DNA from: Bacteroidales bacterium
GTDB lineage: Bacteria; Bacteroidota; Bacteroidia; Bacteroidales; F082
Assembly: GCA_016291135.1 (NCBI GenBank)
Contig: JAEFAE010000002.1
Coordinates: 176,458-240,457 of the forward strand
DNA: 64,000 nucleotides
Reading direction: 5' to 3'
The translations under genes and the position numbers were made by a program. This document shows, piece after piece, positions 34,532 to 45,900 of the stretch (positions are counted from its first letter, which is position 1; each line of letters begins with the position of its first letter). The notes under the pieces are model-generated. The model was not told the DNA's origin, searched no databases, and worked only from the letters and a program-made list of their open reading frames with translations.

Positions 34532-35827
34532 ATGGCAAAGAAAAGCAAGATACAAGACAGCAATTGGTTCTATTCTATTTTAAGACCCATCGTGGATTTC
34601 AAGGCGCGTCATTCCTACCGTCGCTTCGAGGTCCATGGTTTGAATAAGCTTCCCAAGGATGCTGCGCTGATCTATGGCATCAACCACAGCAACACTTTGA
34701 TGGACGCCTTGGTGGTGTTGGCCACCAGCCGGCACAAGAAGGTCTTCATGGCCCGAGGCGACATCTTTGCCAACCCCACGATAGCCAAGATCCTGAAGTT
34801 TCTCCGCATCCTGCCTCTGTTCCGCATTCGCAACGGCGTGGCGGCGGTGAAGCAAAACACCGATTCGATAGAACAGGCGGTCGATGTGGTGCATGACCAG
34901 GTGGGCCTTTATATGTTTCCGGAAGGACGCCATCGCACCAAACACTCGTTGCTACAGCTCAGCAAGGGCATCTTCCATATTGCCATCGACTCCAACCGTG
35001 AATTCGGACAGGACCGTCCGGTGTATTTGGTTCCGGTGGGCATCGAGTACGGCGACTATTTCCGCTTCCGATCCACCTGTATGGTGAACTTCGGGGAACC
35101 CATCAACGTTACGGACTTCATCAAGAACAGCACGGAAGAGAACGAGGCGGTGCTGATGAACCAGCTTCGTGCCATGCTCTCTGAGCGTCTCTCCAGCCTG
35201 ATTACCTGGATTCCCGACGACGAGGACTACGACGCCACGTGGGAGATCGTCAAGATGAAGAATGAGAAACGGGTCGGCGGCTTGTACAAGAAGATGCTTC
35301 GGAACCGCGAGACGATCCGAAAGATCCAGGAATACAAGGCTGCACAGCCTGAGGAGGCAAAGGCGTTGTTCTCCAAGGTGCTCGACTTTGCCAACAAGCG
35401 GGTCAAGAACAAGATCTCTGTCACCTCCACGGCCAAACGTCGTCCGCTGCTGAATTCGCTTTGGAAGCTGCTGTTGGCGGTGATTGGCCTGCCGTATTTC
35501 ATCGTCTCCACCGTAATCAACGCCCTCGCTTGGGTGCCTGTTGCGATCATCAAGGGCAAGCTGAAAGACCCCGCCTGGGGCAACACGGTGTGCTTTTCCG
35601 GAAAACTGCTGGTGTTTCCGCTCGTATTGGTTGGCGGCACCATCGCCTTGTTCTGCACGCTACCTTGGTATTGGGCACTGGCAGGTCTGGTGCCGCTGAC
35701 GTATTCCTACGATTTCTGGTACGACTACCAGGAGTTGGTCCGTCGCATGGTGTCGGACATCCGGTGGGCGTTCAAAGGCAAGCTTCGGAAGGAATACCAG
35801 GCTTTGAAGCTCAACGAATTGTTCTAA
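34532..35827 (+). CDS. Glycerolipid 1-acyltransferase-like membrane protein (PlsC fold)
   Basis: 431 residues from MAKKSKIQDSNWF. The acyltransferase motif NHSNTLMD has His52 and Asp57 in HX4D. Later blocks are LPLFRIRNG, FPEGRHRTKHSLLQLSKG and YLVPVGIEYGDYF. The C-terminal third has at least two or three membrane helices (LLLAVIGLPYFIVSTVINAL, VFPLVLVGGTIALFCTL) and a basic tail. It probably transfers an acyl group to a lysophospholipid or glycerol-type acceptor; the acceptor is unknown. The structured repeat block follows immediately. Confidence 0.88.
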   Translation: MAKKSKIQDSNWFYSILRPIVDFKARHSYRRFEVHGLNKLPKDAALIYGINHSNTLMDALVVLATSRHKKVFMARGDIFANPTIAKILKFLRILPLFRIRNGVAAVKQNTDSIEQAVDVVHDQVGLYMFPEGRHRTKHSLLQLSKGIFHIAIDSNREFGQDRPVYLVPVGIEYGDYFRFRSTCMVNFGEPINVTDFIKNSTEENEAVLMNQLRAMLSERLSSLITWIPDDEDYDATWEIVKMKNEKRVGGLYKKMLRNRETIRKIQEYKAAQPEEAKALFSKVLDFANKRVKNKISVTSTAKRRPLLNSLWKLLLAVIGLPYFIVSTVINALAWVPVAIIKGKLKDPAWGNTVCFSGKLLVFPLVLVGGTIALFCTLPWYWALAGLVPLTYSYDFWYDYQELVRRMVSDIRWAFKGKLRKEYQALKLNELF

Positions 35828-35840
35828 CCCCCGTAGGTAT

Positions 35841-35923
35841 TTGGCTTAGCGGAGTACCCCAACGGCACGGCATATCTCCTTTGGAGATACGCAAGTTGCC
35901 TTATGGGGTACTCCACACGCCAA
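35841..35923. repeat. Family A structured element, copy 1
   Basis: Nested helices: outer TTGGC (35841-35845)/GCCAA (35919-35923), a TTAG-type internal loop, then GGAGTACCCCA (35851-35861)/TGGGGTACTCC (35904-35914), GGCA/TGCC, and inner TATCTCC-TTT-GGAGATA. It starts 13 nt after the acyltransferase stop, so it would be in its 3' UTR. It has the same architecture as copies 2 and 3 with compensatory base changes. Confidence 0.8.
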
Positions 35924-35937
35924 CGGAACAGGGCTAA

Positions 35938-36028
35938 TCAAAGCTTAGCAAAGTACCCCCAACGGCACTGCGTAACTCCCTTCGGTCCGTTACGAATGTG
36001 CCTCTTGGGGGTACTTTGTGCGCTTTGA
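35938..36028. repeat. Family A structured element, copy 2
   Basis: 91 bp. Outer TCAAAGC (35938-35944)/GCTTTGA (36022-36028), internal loop TTAG/TGC, then CAAAGTACCCCCAA (35949-35962) with its perfect complement at 36005-36018, GGCA/TGCC, and a different inner hairpin CGTAAC/GTTACG. Most stem sequence differs from copy 1 while the pairing is kept. Confidence 0.8.
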
Positions 36029-36029
36029 C

Positions 36030-36152
36030 AACCCCGTAGGGGTTGGCTATTGGTAGCCCAGGGTGAAACCCTGGGAAATCGGATGGTTAATGGGAAACAA
36101 CCCCGTAGGGGTTGGCTGTCGGTAACCGGGGTAGCGCTTTGCGCAACCCCGG
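36030..36152. repeat. Family B hairpin repeats, site 2 (two copies)
   Basis: Copy at 36030-36077: AACCCC-GTA-GGGGTT, GGCTA-TTGG-TAGCC and CCCAGGGT-GAA-ACCCTGGG. Copy at 36099-36152: the same first hairpin, the core CTGTCGGTA, then a diverged terminal hairpin CCGGGG-TA-GCGC-TTT-GCGC-AA-CCCCGG. The orientation is opposite to site 1. It lies between family A copies 2 and 3. Confidence 0.85.
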
Positions 36153-36173
36153 TGGGAAGGATCCTCCAAAAAA

Positions 36174-36264
36174 CCGTTCGCTTAACAAAACACCCCCAAC
36201 GGCACGGCATATCTCCTTCGGAGATACGCAAGTTGCCTTTTGGGGGTGTTTTGTGCGCGAACGG
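36174..36264. repeat. Family A structured element, copy 3
   Basis: 91 bp. Outer CCGTTCGC (36174-36181)/GCGAACGG (36257-36264), internal loop TTAA/TGC, CAAAACACCCCCAA (36186-36199) with its complement at 36240-36253, GGCA/TGCC, and inner TATCTCC-TTC-GGAGATA. It ends 5 nt before the stop of the convergent BamA-like gene. Confidence 0.8.
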
Positions 36265-36268
36265 GGGA

Positions 36269-37597
36269 TCAGAAGATGTAATTGAAGCCGATGAAGGGTT
36301 TCAGTTTCTCGCCGTCCCGTTTGTTGAGGGCTTTGCCCATCTCCACGGATACCACGAGATTGCGGTTCATGATGAGCTTGAGGCCCAAGCCGGCGCTGGT
36401 ATGGACGCTTTCCTTGTCGCCGCTATAATACATCGATTCGTTTCCTGGCAGAGGATCAAGGACTGCTTCGGCATCCATCATTTCCTTCTCGCGGAACTTC
36501 TGGGTCACGATGCCCGCGTCGAAGAAAGGATTCAACGCCACCTGCCAGTTCTGGTTGATGAACTGGAAGTCGACGATGCGCCAGCGCAGCTCCACGTTGC
36601 CGAAAGCGAAGCCCTCGCCGAGGACGCCGTTGCGGTTCACGCCACGCATGGTGACAGCGCCGCCCAAGCCCTCGGTGTACATCTTCTGGAAGAACATGGT
36701 GTTCAGGTTGTTGATCATATACCAGGGGGTCTTGCCCGCAATGCGGTTCTGGGCACCGAGGCGGTAGGCCAAGGTCAGCCTGTCTTTATACAAAGGTAGG
36801 TATTGACGCCACAGAAAGGTATAGGACAAGTTGCCGTAGCCCTTGCGGTCGATGAGGTCGGGAGCGCCGACCAACGTGGCTTCCGCGTAGATGCCTCGGG
36901 TGGGGTCGCTGTTGTGGTCGCGGCTGTCGTAGACCATGCCAAGGCGAAGCTGGGTGGTGTTGCCGCCATGGGCTTCGTCCTCCTTGATGATGCCGGTGCT
37001 CACGTAATTCTCGTACAGCGTCACTTGGTCTTCATAGCCTTCCAGGTTGATGCGGTCCACCTTGGTGTTGTAGAAAGCCAACCCAGCGGTCCAATAGAGG
37101 TTCGGCACGCCAAAGAACGGGCGCTGCATGCTGCCCACAAAACGGAACTGGTTGCGGTTGATGAAATGGTAGCCGCTCTTGACCTCGTCCGAGGACGGCG
37201 TGCCGAAGAGGAAGCTGCTATAGGGATCGAAGCCGCTGGCCTCGAAACCGTTGAAGCCGAGGAACTCGTATTTCTTGGCATAGAAATAGGTGATGTCGAA
37301 GAAGAGCTTGGTGTCCTTCACCACGTAAGGCATGTCGCTGTAGAAACGGAACACGCCGGAGCCTTTGGTATAACGCGAGGCTTCCACGTTGAACTTATAG
37401 TTGTAGCGGGGATAGCGTGTGCCGTCGCCATAGTTGAAGATGTCGCAGCATACGCCGTATTGGAATCCCAGGTCGCCATCGTAGCCCACCACGGGCAAGG
37501 GGCCGAAGTTCCAACCTTTCTTGATGATTTCCTTTTTCTGTGAGAAGGCGCTGACAGAGAGAAGCAACGCCGCAATGATAAGTGCGTATTTTTTCAT
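36269..37597 (-). CDS. BamA/TamA-family outer-membrane protein (surface-antigen barrel only)
   Basis: 442 residues with signal peptide ALIIAALLLSVSAFSQ. There are no POTRA domains; the barrel starts almost at once (GPLPVVGYDGDLGFQYG). Late strands carry BamA-like features: RLGMVYDSRDHNSDPTRGIYAE, AVTMRGVNRNGVLGEGFAFGNVELRWR with the VRGY-like loop, and GLGLKLIMNRNLVVSVEMG, ending FIGFNYIF. Bacteroidota have many such POTRA-less barrels of unknown cargo. It is monocistronic from the box at 37619-37626. Confidence 0.87.
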   Translation of the reverse strand: MKKYALIIAALLLSVSAFSQKKEIIKKGWNFGPLPVVGYDGDLGFQYGVCCDIFNYGDGTRYPRYNYKFNVEASRYTKGSGVFRFYSDMPYVVKDTKLFFDITYFYAKKYEFLGFNGFEASGFDPYSSFLFGTPSSDEVKSGYHFINRNQFRFVGSMQRPFFGVPNLYWTAGLAFYNTKVDRINLEGYEDQVTLYENYVSTGIIKEDEAHGGNTTQLRLGMVYDSRDHNSDPTRGIYAEATLVGAPDLIDRKGYGNLSYTFLWRQYLPLYKDRLTLAYRLGAQNRIAGKTPWYMINNLNTMFFQKMYTEGLGGAVTMRGVNRNGVLGEGFAFGNVELRWRIVDFQFINQNWQVALNPFFDAGIVTQKFREKEMMDAEAVLDPLPGNESMYYSGDKESVHTSAGLGLKLIMNRNLVVSVEMGKALNKRDGEKLKPFIGFNYIF

Positions 37598-37618
37598 ATT
37601 CAGTATGGTTTGTCAAGG

Positions 37619-37626
37619 CAAAAGTA
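37619..37626 (-). promoter_or_regulatory. -7 box of the BamA-like gene
   Basis: TACTTTTG on the minus strand, 22 nt before the ATG at 37597. Confidence 0.65.
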
Positions 37627-37701
37627 AAACAAAATCGGATTGTTTCGCCGATTATCGACGGATTGTCAGAAAAATACCTGTTCACCATGGGCTAAAAAGA
37701 C

Positions 37702-37709
37702 TATTTTTG
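37702..37709 (+). promoter_or_regulatory. -7 box of mntP
   Basis: TATTTTTG, 22 nt before the ATG at 37731. The leader is too short for a manganese riboswitch. Confidence 0.65.
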
Positions 37710-37730
37710 CAGTCTCAATCTGTGTTGGAA

Positions 37731-38327
37731 ATGCGTTTTCTCGAAATCCTTTTGATTGGCATCGGACTCTCCATGGACGCTTTCTCGGTGTCGATCTGTA
37801 AAGGTTTGACCACCAAGAAGTTTTCCTGGAAAATGGCGTTGACTTGCGGGCTTTGGTTCGGCATCTTCCAAGCCTTGATGCCTCTGATCGGCTATTTCCT
37901 TGGGGCCCAGTTTGAGCGCTTCATCACCTCGGTGGACCATTGGATTGCCTTCGGGTTGCTCTTTTTGATCGGCGCGAACCTGATCCGCGAGGCCTTGTCG
38001 AAGCGGAAGGAGGAGGTCGGTGCGCTTGATGAGGCAGTCGCTGCCTCCGAGAACGCCTTGGGGTTCAAGACCATGCTGTTGTTGGCCATCGCCACGAGCA
38101 TCGACGCCCTGGCCGTGGGGATCACCTTCGCCTGCATCCAGGTACGGATCTGGTCGTCGGTGCTGGTCATCGGCGTGACCACCTTCCTTTTCTCCGTGCT
38201 CGGGGTCAAGATCGGAAATGCCTTTGGATCGCGGTTCGAGAAAGGCGCCGGCATCCTCGGCGGTACGATCCTGATCCTGATTGGAACCAAGATTCTGTTG
38301 GAGCATCTTGGCATCGTGGCGTTTTGA
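37731..38327 (+). CDS. mntP: Manganese efflux pump
   Basis: 198 residues with six membrane helices in two repeats. It has the MntP (YebN) signatures: LIGIGLSMDAFSVSICKGL in helix 1 and LLLAIATSIDALAVGITFA in helix 4, whose aspartates carry the ion, plus GIFQALMPLIGYFLG. It exports Mn(II) and protects from metal excess. The ATG at 37731 follows the promoter closely; earlier in-frame ATGs lie in the BamA-like gene's upstream region. Confidence 0.95.
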   Translation: MRFLEILLIGIGLSMDAFSVSICKGLTTKKFSWKMALTCGLWFGIFQALMPLIGYFLGAQFERFITSVDHWIAFGLLFLIGANLIREALSKRKEEVGALDEAVAASENALGFKTMLLLAIATSIDALAVGITFACIQVRIWSSVLVIGVTTFLFSVLGVKIGNAFGSRFEKGAGILGGTILILIGTKILLEHLGIVAF

Positions 38328-38397
38328 TTTCGGTGCACCGATCCGGCATCGATATCGAAAAAAAAGAAAAAAACCCTTGCGGTATTGAAAAAAATCG

Positions 38398-38405
38398 TAA
38401 TTTTG
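38398..38405 (+). promoter_or_regulatory. -7 box of tRNA-Pro
   Basis: TAATTTTG, 16 nt before the tRNA 5' end. Confidence 0.65.
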
Positions 38406-38420
38406 CAGCGCAAAACGGTT

Positions 38421-38494
38421 CGGGATGTAGCGCAGCCCGGTAGCGCGCTTCGTTCGGGACGAAGAGGCCGCAAGTTCGAATCTTGTCATCCCGA
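38421..38494 (+). tRNA. tRNA-Pro (anticodon CGG)
   Basis: Cloverleaf: acceptor CGGGATG/CATCCCG, D stem GCGC/GCGC, anticodon stem CTTCG/CGAAG with loop TTCGGGA (anticodon CGG, reading CCG), T arm GCAAG-TTCGAAT-CTTGT, discriminator A, no encoded CCA. A terminator follows within 7 nt, so it is a single-gene unit. Confidence 0.96.
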
Positions 38495-38500
38495 CTGCAT

Positions 38501-38533
38501 GAGACGATGGTTTAGCCATCGTCTCTTTTTTTT
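38501..38533 (+). terminator. Terminator of tRNA-Pro
   Basis: GAGACGATGG/CCATCGTCTC around TTTAG, then eight or more T residues. Confidence 0.92.
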
Positions 38534-38616
38534 GTAATCAGCTGGTTTTCCACTGATAACGTCTTTCTGTCGATAACTTTTTTGAGATTTGCTTGCGGGA
38601 TAAAAGAATTAATCCC

Positions 38617-38624
38617 TACCTTTG
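38617..38624 (+). promoter_or_regulatory. -7 box of the zeta-toxin-like gene
   Basis: TACCTTTG, 57 nt before the ATG at 38681. The rest of 38534-38680 holds no other feature that I can support. Confidence 0.65.
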
Positions 38625-38680
38625 CAAATTGGTTCCACCCTTGAGAAAGGTGAAACTTTGAAAACGAGAGAGAATTTTTC

Positions 38681-39247
38681 ATGCCTAACCTGTATATCAT
38701 ATCAGGCTGTAATGGTGCTGGAAAGACGACCGCTTCCCTGACGGTGTTGCCCGAAACGTTGCAATGCCGTGAGTTTGTCAATTGCGACGAAATCGCGAAG
38801 GGTCTCAATCCGCTGAATCCCGACAGTGCCAAGATCACTGCCGCGCGGCTGATGTTGTCCCGTATCAAGAAGCTCATCTCGCAAGACGAGGACTTCGCCA
38901 TCGAGACCACCTTGGCCACGAAATCGTACCATGCGCTTGTCCAGCGTGCACAGGAAAGAGGCTACGACATCAAGTTACTGTATTTTTGGTTGCAAAGTCC
39001 TGAACTCGCCTTGCAGCGGGTGGCCGAAAGGGTTCGAAACGGTGGCCACAACGTGGAGGAGCACATCGTCCGCCGCCGCTATACCGCCGGCATCCACAAC
39101 CTGTTCAGGCTTTATCTGCCGGTGGTGGATTATTTCATCCTCATCGACAACTCCGTCGTGCCCCGCGAGGTCGTGGCGGAAGGCAACACGCATGATGCCG
39201 TCAAGGTTTACAATGAAGAGAAATTTAAAATGATTAGACAGATATGA
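38681..39247 (+). CDS. Zeta-toxin-like P-loop kinase
   Basis: 188 residues. Walker A GCNGAGKTT (9-17), an acidic residue in FVNCDEIAKGL (Asp36), IETTLATKSYHALVQRAQ, and an Arg-rich lid (RVAERVRNGGHNVEEHIVRRRY) match the zeta-toxin / predicted AAA kinase family. True zeta toxins phosphorylate UDP-N-acetylglucosamine and poison wall synthesis. Many chromosomal relatives have unknown substrates. It overlaps the 65-residue gene downstream by 4 nt (ATGA), a toxin/partner arrangement. Toxicity is not shown by sequence. Confidence 0.83.
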   Translation: MPNLYIISGCNGAGKTTASLTVLPETLQCREFVNCDEIAKGLNPLNPDSAKITAARLMLSRIKKLISQDEDFAIETTLATKSYHALVQRAQERGYDIKLLYFWLQSPELALQRVAERVRNGGHNVEEHIVRRRYTAGIHNLFRLYLPVVDYFILIDNSVVPREVVAEGNTHDAVKVYNEEKFKMIRQI

Positions 39248-39441
39248 CAACCGTAAAAGTAAATGCAAAAAAGAACGAGGTGTCAGACTTGACCAAGCAG
39301 CTGATGACCGGTCTCGACCTGTCCTTCCGCCGCCTCGTGATCATGCGTAGCCGACATAACGGCACGATGTGTTTCTGTGACGAAAAAGGCCATATTTATA
39401 CCGTAAAAGCCAAGGAAGTCAAGATGATGATGGGTGCTTGA
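39244..39441 (+). CDS. Small protein paired with the zeta-like kinase
   Basis: 65 residues. The start is basic (MTTVKVNAKKNEVSDLTKQL), followed by a helix and a short beta pattern with cysteines (GTMCFCDEKGHIYTVKAKEV). There is no known antitoxin signature. Strict coupling to the kinase (start overlapping its stop) and co-termination at 39468-39506 suggest a partner or antitoxin (inference). Confidence 0.65.
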   Translation: MTTVKVNAKKNEVSDLTKQLMTGLDLSFRRLVIMRSRHNGTMCFCDEKGHIYTVKAKEVKMMMGA

Positions 39442-39467
39442 TCCCGCATCGCCTGCTTTTATCAAAG

Positions 39468-39506
39468 ACCACGACCCGCATCAGGCTGCGGATCGTGGTT
39501 TTTTTA
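39468..39506 (+). terminator. Terminator of the zeta-like operon
   Basis: ACCACGACCCGCA (39468-39480)/TGCGGATCGTGGT (39487-39499) with one mismatch-type wobble, then a T-run. Confidence 0.88.
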
Positions 39507-39507
39507 T

Positions 39508-39515
39508 TATTTTTG
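39508..39515 (+). promoter_or_regulatory. -7 box of the GH29 gene
   Basis: TATTTTTG, 24 nt before the ATG. Confidence 0.65.
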
Positions 39516-39538
39516 CGCATTCCTTAAAAAAGTGAAAC

Positions 39539-40948
39539 ATGATGAAACGTCCCTTGTTGTTCCTGCTGCTTTCCCTTTGTGGTGCAGGCCTCTTCGCCCA
39601 ATCTTCCGACCAGCTTCCCGAAACCGACCCGGTCGTCACCCAACGCATCGGCCAGTGGCAAGACCTGAAGTTCGGCTTCATGATGCACTGGGGCATGTAC
39701 GCCCAGTGGGAAGTCGTCGAGTCGTGGTCCATCTGCAACGAGCCCTGGATTAACCGCGATGGGGCGGACTATTACCAATACAAGACGGATTACCAGAATC
39801 TTAATAAAACTTTCAACCCGAAACACTTCGACGCTTCGAAATGGGCCGACGCAGCTTTCGATGCCGGAATGAAATATGTGGTCTTCACCACCAAGCATCA
39901 TGATGGGTTCTGCCTGTTCGATACCAAGGAGACTACCTACTCCACGGTTGACCCAAGTTGCCCGTTCTCGAAGAATCCCAAGGCCGACATCACCGGCGAG
40001 GTAGTGAAGGCTTTCCGCGACAAGGGCTTTTGGACCGGACTCTACTTCTCCAAACCCGACTGGCATTGCGACGACTACTGGGCGCATGAATGGGCCACTC
40101 CCGACCGTAATGTCAACTACGATCCGACGGCCATGCCCGAGCGCTTTGAGAAATACAAGCAATTCACCCACAGACAGATACGCGAACTCACCCATAACTA
40201 TGGCGACATCGACATCCTGTGGCTCGACGGCGGCTGGGTGCGCCCCGCATGGAGCGTGAACGACGAGACGCGTCCTTGGTTGGGTTGCCAAGGCTATATC
40301 CAAGACATCGACATGCCCACGGTGGCAAAAATTGCCCGCGAGAACAATCCCGATCTGATCATCGTGGATCGCTCGGTGGGCGGTAAGTACGAGAACTATC
40401 AGACGCCAGAGCAACAGGTACCCGACAGCCTGCTTCCTTACCCATGGGAGACCTGCATGTCGATGGGCAACTCGTGGTCGTATGTTTCAACAGACCAGTA
40501 CAAGAGCACCAACAAGCTCATCCATTTGCTTTGCGACATCGTGGCCAAGGGCGGCAACTTCCTCCTCAACGTGGGTCCCGATGCCGACGGCAACCTGCCC
40601 GACACGGCCCTGCTCCGCATGAAGGAAATCGGTGAATGGATGAAAATCAACGGCGAGGCCATCTATGGGACCCGACCCATCTATCCTTACGCCTACGGCA
40701 AGTTCCGTTTTACACAAAAAGGCAATAAGGTCTATGCCATCTTCCTCCTCGACGAACAGGAAAGCCCGGTGCCCCAGACCTATTGGTTCAACGGCAAGGA
40801 CATGAACCTGAGAACGGGCAAGATCCGGGTCTTGGGCAGCAAGAAAAAAGCCTCCCTGAGCAAGGAGGCTGATGGTCGTTACCGCATCGACTTCCCGAAC
40901 AACTTCGAGATGCCACACGCGATGGTGTTTGAGATGCGGCAGAAATAA
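39539..40948 (+). CDS. Secreted alpha-L-fucosidase, GH29
   Basis: 469 residues with signal peptide MMKRPLLFLLLSLCGAGLFAQ. GH29 blocks: LKFGFMMHWGMYAQW, AKWADAAFDAGMKYVVFTTKHHDGFCLFD (typed from residues ~100-128), DIDILWLDGGW with the nucleophile Asp230, and NFLLNVGPDADG. It releases fucose from host or plant glycans outside the cell. No sulfatase or SusCD pair is nearby. It ends exactly where convergent leuS ends (40948/40949), with no terminator in between. Confidence 0.94.
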   Translation: MMKRPLLFLLLSLCGAGLFAQSSDQLPETDPVVTQRIGQWQDLKFGFMMHWGMYAQWEVVESWSICNEPWINRDGADYYQYKTDYQNLNKTFNPKHFDASKWADAAFDAGMKYVVFTTKHHDGFCLFDTKETTYSTVDPSCPFSKNPKADITGEVVKAFRDKGFWTGLYFSKPDWHCDDYWAHEWATPDRNVNYDPTAMPERFEKYKQFTHRQIRELTHNYGDIDILWLDGGWVRPAWSVNDETRPWLGCQGYIQDIDMPTVAKIARENNPDLIIVDRSVGGKYENYQTPEQQVPDSLLPYPWETCMSMGNSWSYVSTDQYKSTNKLIHLLCDIVAKGGNFLLNVGPDADGNLPDTALLRMKEIGEWMKINGEAIYGTRPIYPYAYGKFRFTQKGNKVYAIFLLDEQESPVPQTYWFNGKDMNLRTGKIRVLGSKKKASLSKEADGRYRIDFPNNFEMPHAMVFEMRQK

Positions 40949-44089
<3,141 letters not shown>

Positions 44090-44118
44090 AGAGGTGGTGT
44101 TTGTCGAATAGAAACTGC

Positions 44119-44126
44119 AAAGGTAA
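44119..44126 (-). promoter_or_regulatory. -7 box of leuS
   Basis: TACCTTTG on the minus strand, 30 nt before the ATG at 44089. Confidence 0.65.
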
Positions 44127-44167
44127 ACTAAAATAGATTTCGATACGTTATTTTTATTTGGAAATGT

Positions 44168-44175
44168 TATTTTTG
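44168..44175 (+). promoter_or_regulatory. -7 box of the sensor kinase, giving a (near) leaderless mRNA
   Basis: TATTTTTG ends 4 nt before an in-frame GTG (44180) and 10 nt before the ATG (44186). The expected start of transcription therefore falls at or beside the start codon. Confidence 0.6.
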
Positions 44176-44185
44176 CAAGGTGAAA

Positions 44186-45688
44186 ATGAACCTTTACACG
44201 AATAAGAAGCGGTGGAAATGGGCGCTCGCCGTGGTGGCCCTCCTCATCGTGGGGGCATCGTTGTGGTATACCAACCACCTCGTCCAGTCGATGGCGGAGC
44301 AGGAGACCAACCAGGTCCAGCTATGGGCTGCAGCCATGGAACAACATGTCGGTATGATGAAGTCCACCGAGGAGTTCTTCAACAAGGTCAGCGAGCAGGA
44401 GCAGCTTCGTGTCGACTTGCTGGCCCACGCCTATCGCGAGGTCCTCGATTTCTCCCGCGATGCGAACACGGGCATCTATCTCGAGATCATCCGAAGCAAC
44501 ATCAGCATCCCTTTGGTCATCACCGACGACAGGGGCAACATCATGTTCTCGAACAACCTCCCCGACGACCAGAAGGACAAGAAGACCTTCGACAGCGAGA
44601 TGCGAAAGGCCTACTCCAAGTTCGACCCCATCAAGATCAACCCGGGTTTTGGGCAGATCCAGTGGCTCTACTATAACCAATCGATGATCTATACCGAGCT
44701 GAAGGCGGTGCTGGAAGGCATGATCGACCACTTCCTCGATGAGATCACCCTCAACGCCGTGGGCGCTCCCGTCATCATCACCAACGAGGACGGCTCCAAG
44801 GTCCTGAGCTATGGCAACCTGGACTCCATCCAGATGCAGAATCCCGACTATGTGGCCCACCAGCTGCAGGTGATGCGCTCGGAGAACGATCCCCTGCCGA
44901 TCGACTTCATGAATACGGGCAAGGCCTTTGTCTATTACCGTACCACCGACCTCGTGCAGCAGATGCGTTTCTTCCCCATCATCCAGATCATCGTCATCGC
45001 CCTCTACCTCCTGATCGCCTACCTGCTCTTCAGCTGGGCGCGGCGCTCGGAGCAAAACCAGGTGTGGGCGGGTATGGCCAAGGAGACAGCCCACCAGCTG
45101 GGCACCCCGATCTCGTCGTTGATGGGCTGGGTGGAGCTGCTGAAGCTGCAGGAGGAGCCTTTTGCCGGCACCGCGGAGATGCAGAAAGACATCGAACGGC
45201 TGCAGATCGTGACGGACCGTTTCTCGAAGATCGGCTCCGTGCCGGTGCTCGAGCCCACCGATCTCATCCCGGTGCTCGAGGATACCATGGACTACCTTCA
45301 GAAACGTTTCTCCAAGAAGTTCGAGTTTGACCTGCAGCTGCCCGAGGGGCCGGTAATGGTGCCGTTGGCGCCGTCGTTGTTCCGTTGGGTGCTCGAAAAC
45401 CTGGCCAAGAATGCCGTCGATGCCATGGGTGACCATGGTCGCATCGGTCTTGTCCTCAACGAAGAATCCGAAGAGGTGGTCATCGACTTCAGCGATACAG
45501 GCAAAGGAATCTTGAAGTCGCAGTTCAAACAGGTGTTCAACCCGGGGTTCACCAGCAAGAAACGTGGCTGGGGCTTGGGTCTTTCGTTGGCCAAACGCAT
45601 CATCGAGGAATACCACAAAGGCAAGATCTTCGTGAAATCGTCCACCCTCGGCGAAGGCACCACCTTCCGGATCGTTTTACGGAAATAG
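44186..45688 (+). CDS. Orphan sensor histidine kinase
   Basis: 500 residues from ATG 44186; GTG 44180 would add two. A membrane helix at ~10-28, a periplasmic/PAS-like sensor (~30-250), and a second helix ([23 protein letters not shown]) lead to the kinase core. The H-box is [20 protein letters not shown] with phospho-acceptor His303, then an N-box ([17 protein letters not shown]), DTGKGI and [12 protein letters not shown]. It autophosphorylates in response to an envelope signal. No response regulator is adjacent, so its partner is elsewhere. Confidence 0.92.
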   Translation: MNLYTNKKRWKWALAVVALLIVGASLWYTNHLVQSMAEQETNQVQLWAAAMEQHVGMMKSTEEFFNKVSEQEQLRVDLLAHAYREVLDFSRDANTGIYLEIIRSNISIPLVITDDRGNIMFSNNLPDDQKDKKTFDSEMRKAYSKFDPIKINPGFGQIQWLYYNQSMIYTELKAVLEGMIDHFLDEITLNAVGAPVIITNEDGSKVLSYGNLDSIQMQNPDYVAHQLQVMRSENDPLPIDFMNTGKAFVYYRTTDLVQQMRFFPIIQIIVIALYLLIAYLLFSWARRSEQNQVWAGMAKETAHQLGTPISSLMGWVELLKLQEEPFAGTAEMQKDIERLQIVTDRFSKIGSVPVLEPTDLIPVLEDTMDYLQKRFSKKFEFDLQLPEGPVMVPLAPSLFRWVLENLAKNAVDAMGDHGRIGLVLNEESEEVVIDFSDTGKGILKSQFKQVFNPGFTSKKRGWGLGLSLAKRIIEEYHKGKIFVKSSTLGEGTTFRIVLRK

Positions 45689-45691
45689 GGG

Positions 45692-45900
45692 CACCCCGTT
45701 GGGGTGGTAAAAGGGGATATCGGATGATATGGTTCCAGGGGTTTCCACCGGAGGTGTCAACCCCGTGGCTACCGACAGGGTACCCCTAGCGGGGTGTCGA
45801 TGAACCCCGTAGGGGTTCGCTATCGGTAGCCAGGGGTGAAACCCCTGGGAATGGGGTGATAATTGTTTTCATACCGACAGGGCACCCCTAGCGGGGTGCC
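45692..45900. repeat. Family B hairpin repeats, site 3 (several copies)
   Basis: CACCCC-GTT-GGGGTG (45692-45706), then a copy in site-1 orientation at 45733-45796 (core TACCGACAG, then TACCCC-TAGC-GGGGTG), a copy in site-2 orientation at 45803-45851 (AACCCC-GTA-GGGGTT, TATCGGTAGCC, CCAGGGGT-GAA-ACCCCTGG), and a partial copy at 45872-45900 ending in GGCACCCC-TAGC-GGGGTGCC. The last hairpin contains the stop codon of the fucose-isomerase-like gene. Opposite orientations side by side make larger palindromes. Confidence 0.82.

Noticed and set aside
36174..36264. Family A copies as integron attC sites (GCTTAAC resembles the RYYYAAC box)
   Set aside because: There is no GTTRRRY box on the other side, the helices extend beyond the box, and no cassette ORFs or integrase are seen.
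37702..37731. Manganese riboswitch (yybP-ykoY type) before mntP
   Set aside because: Only 22 nt separate the -7 box from the start codon, too short for the aptamer.
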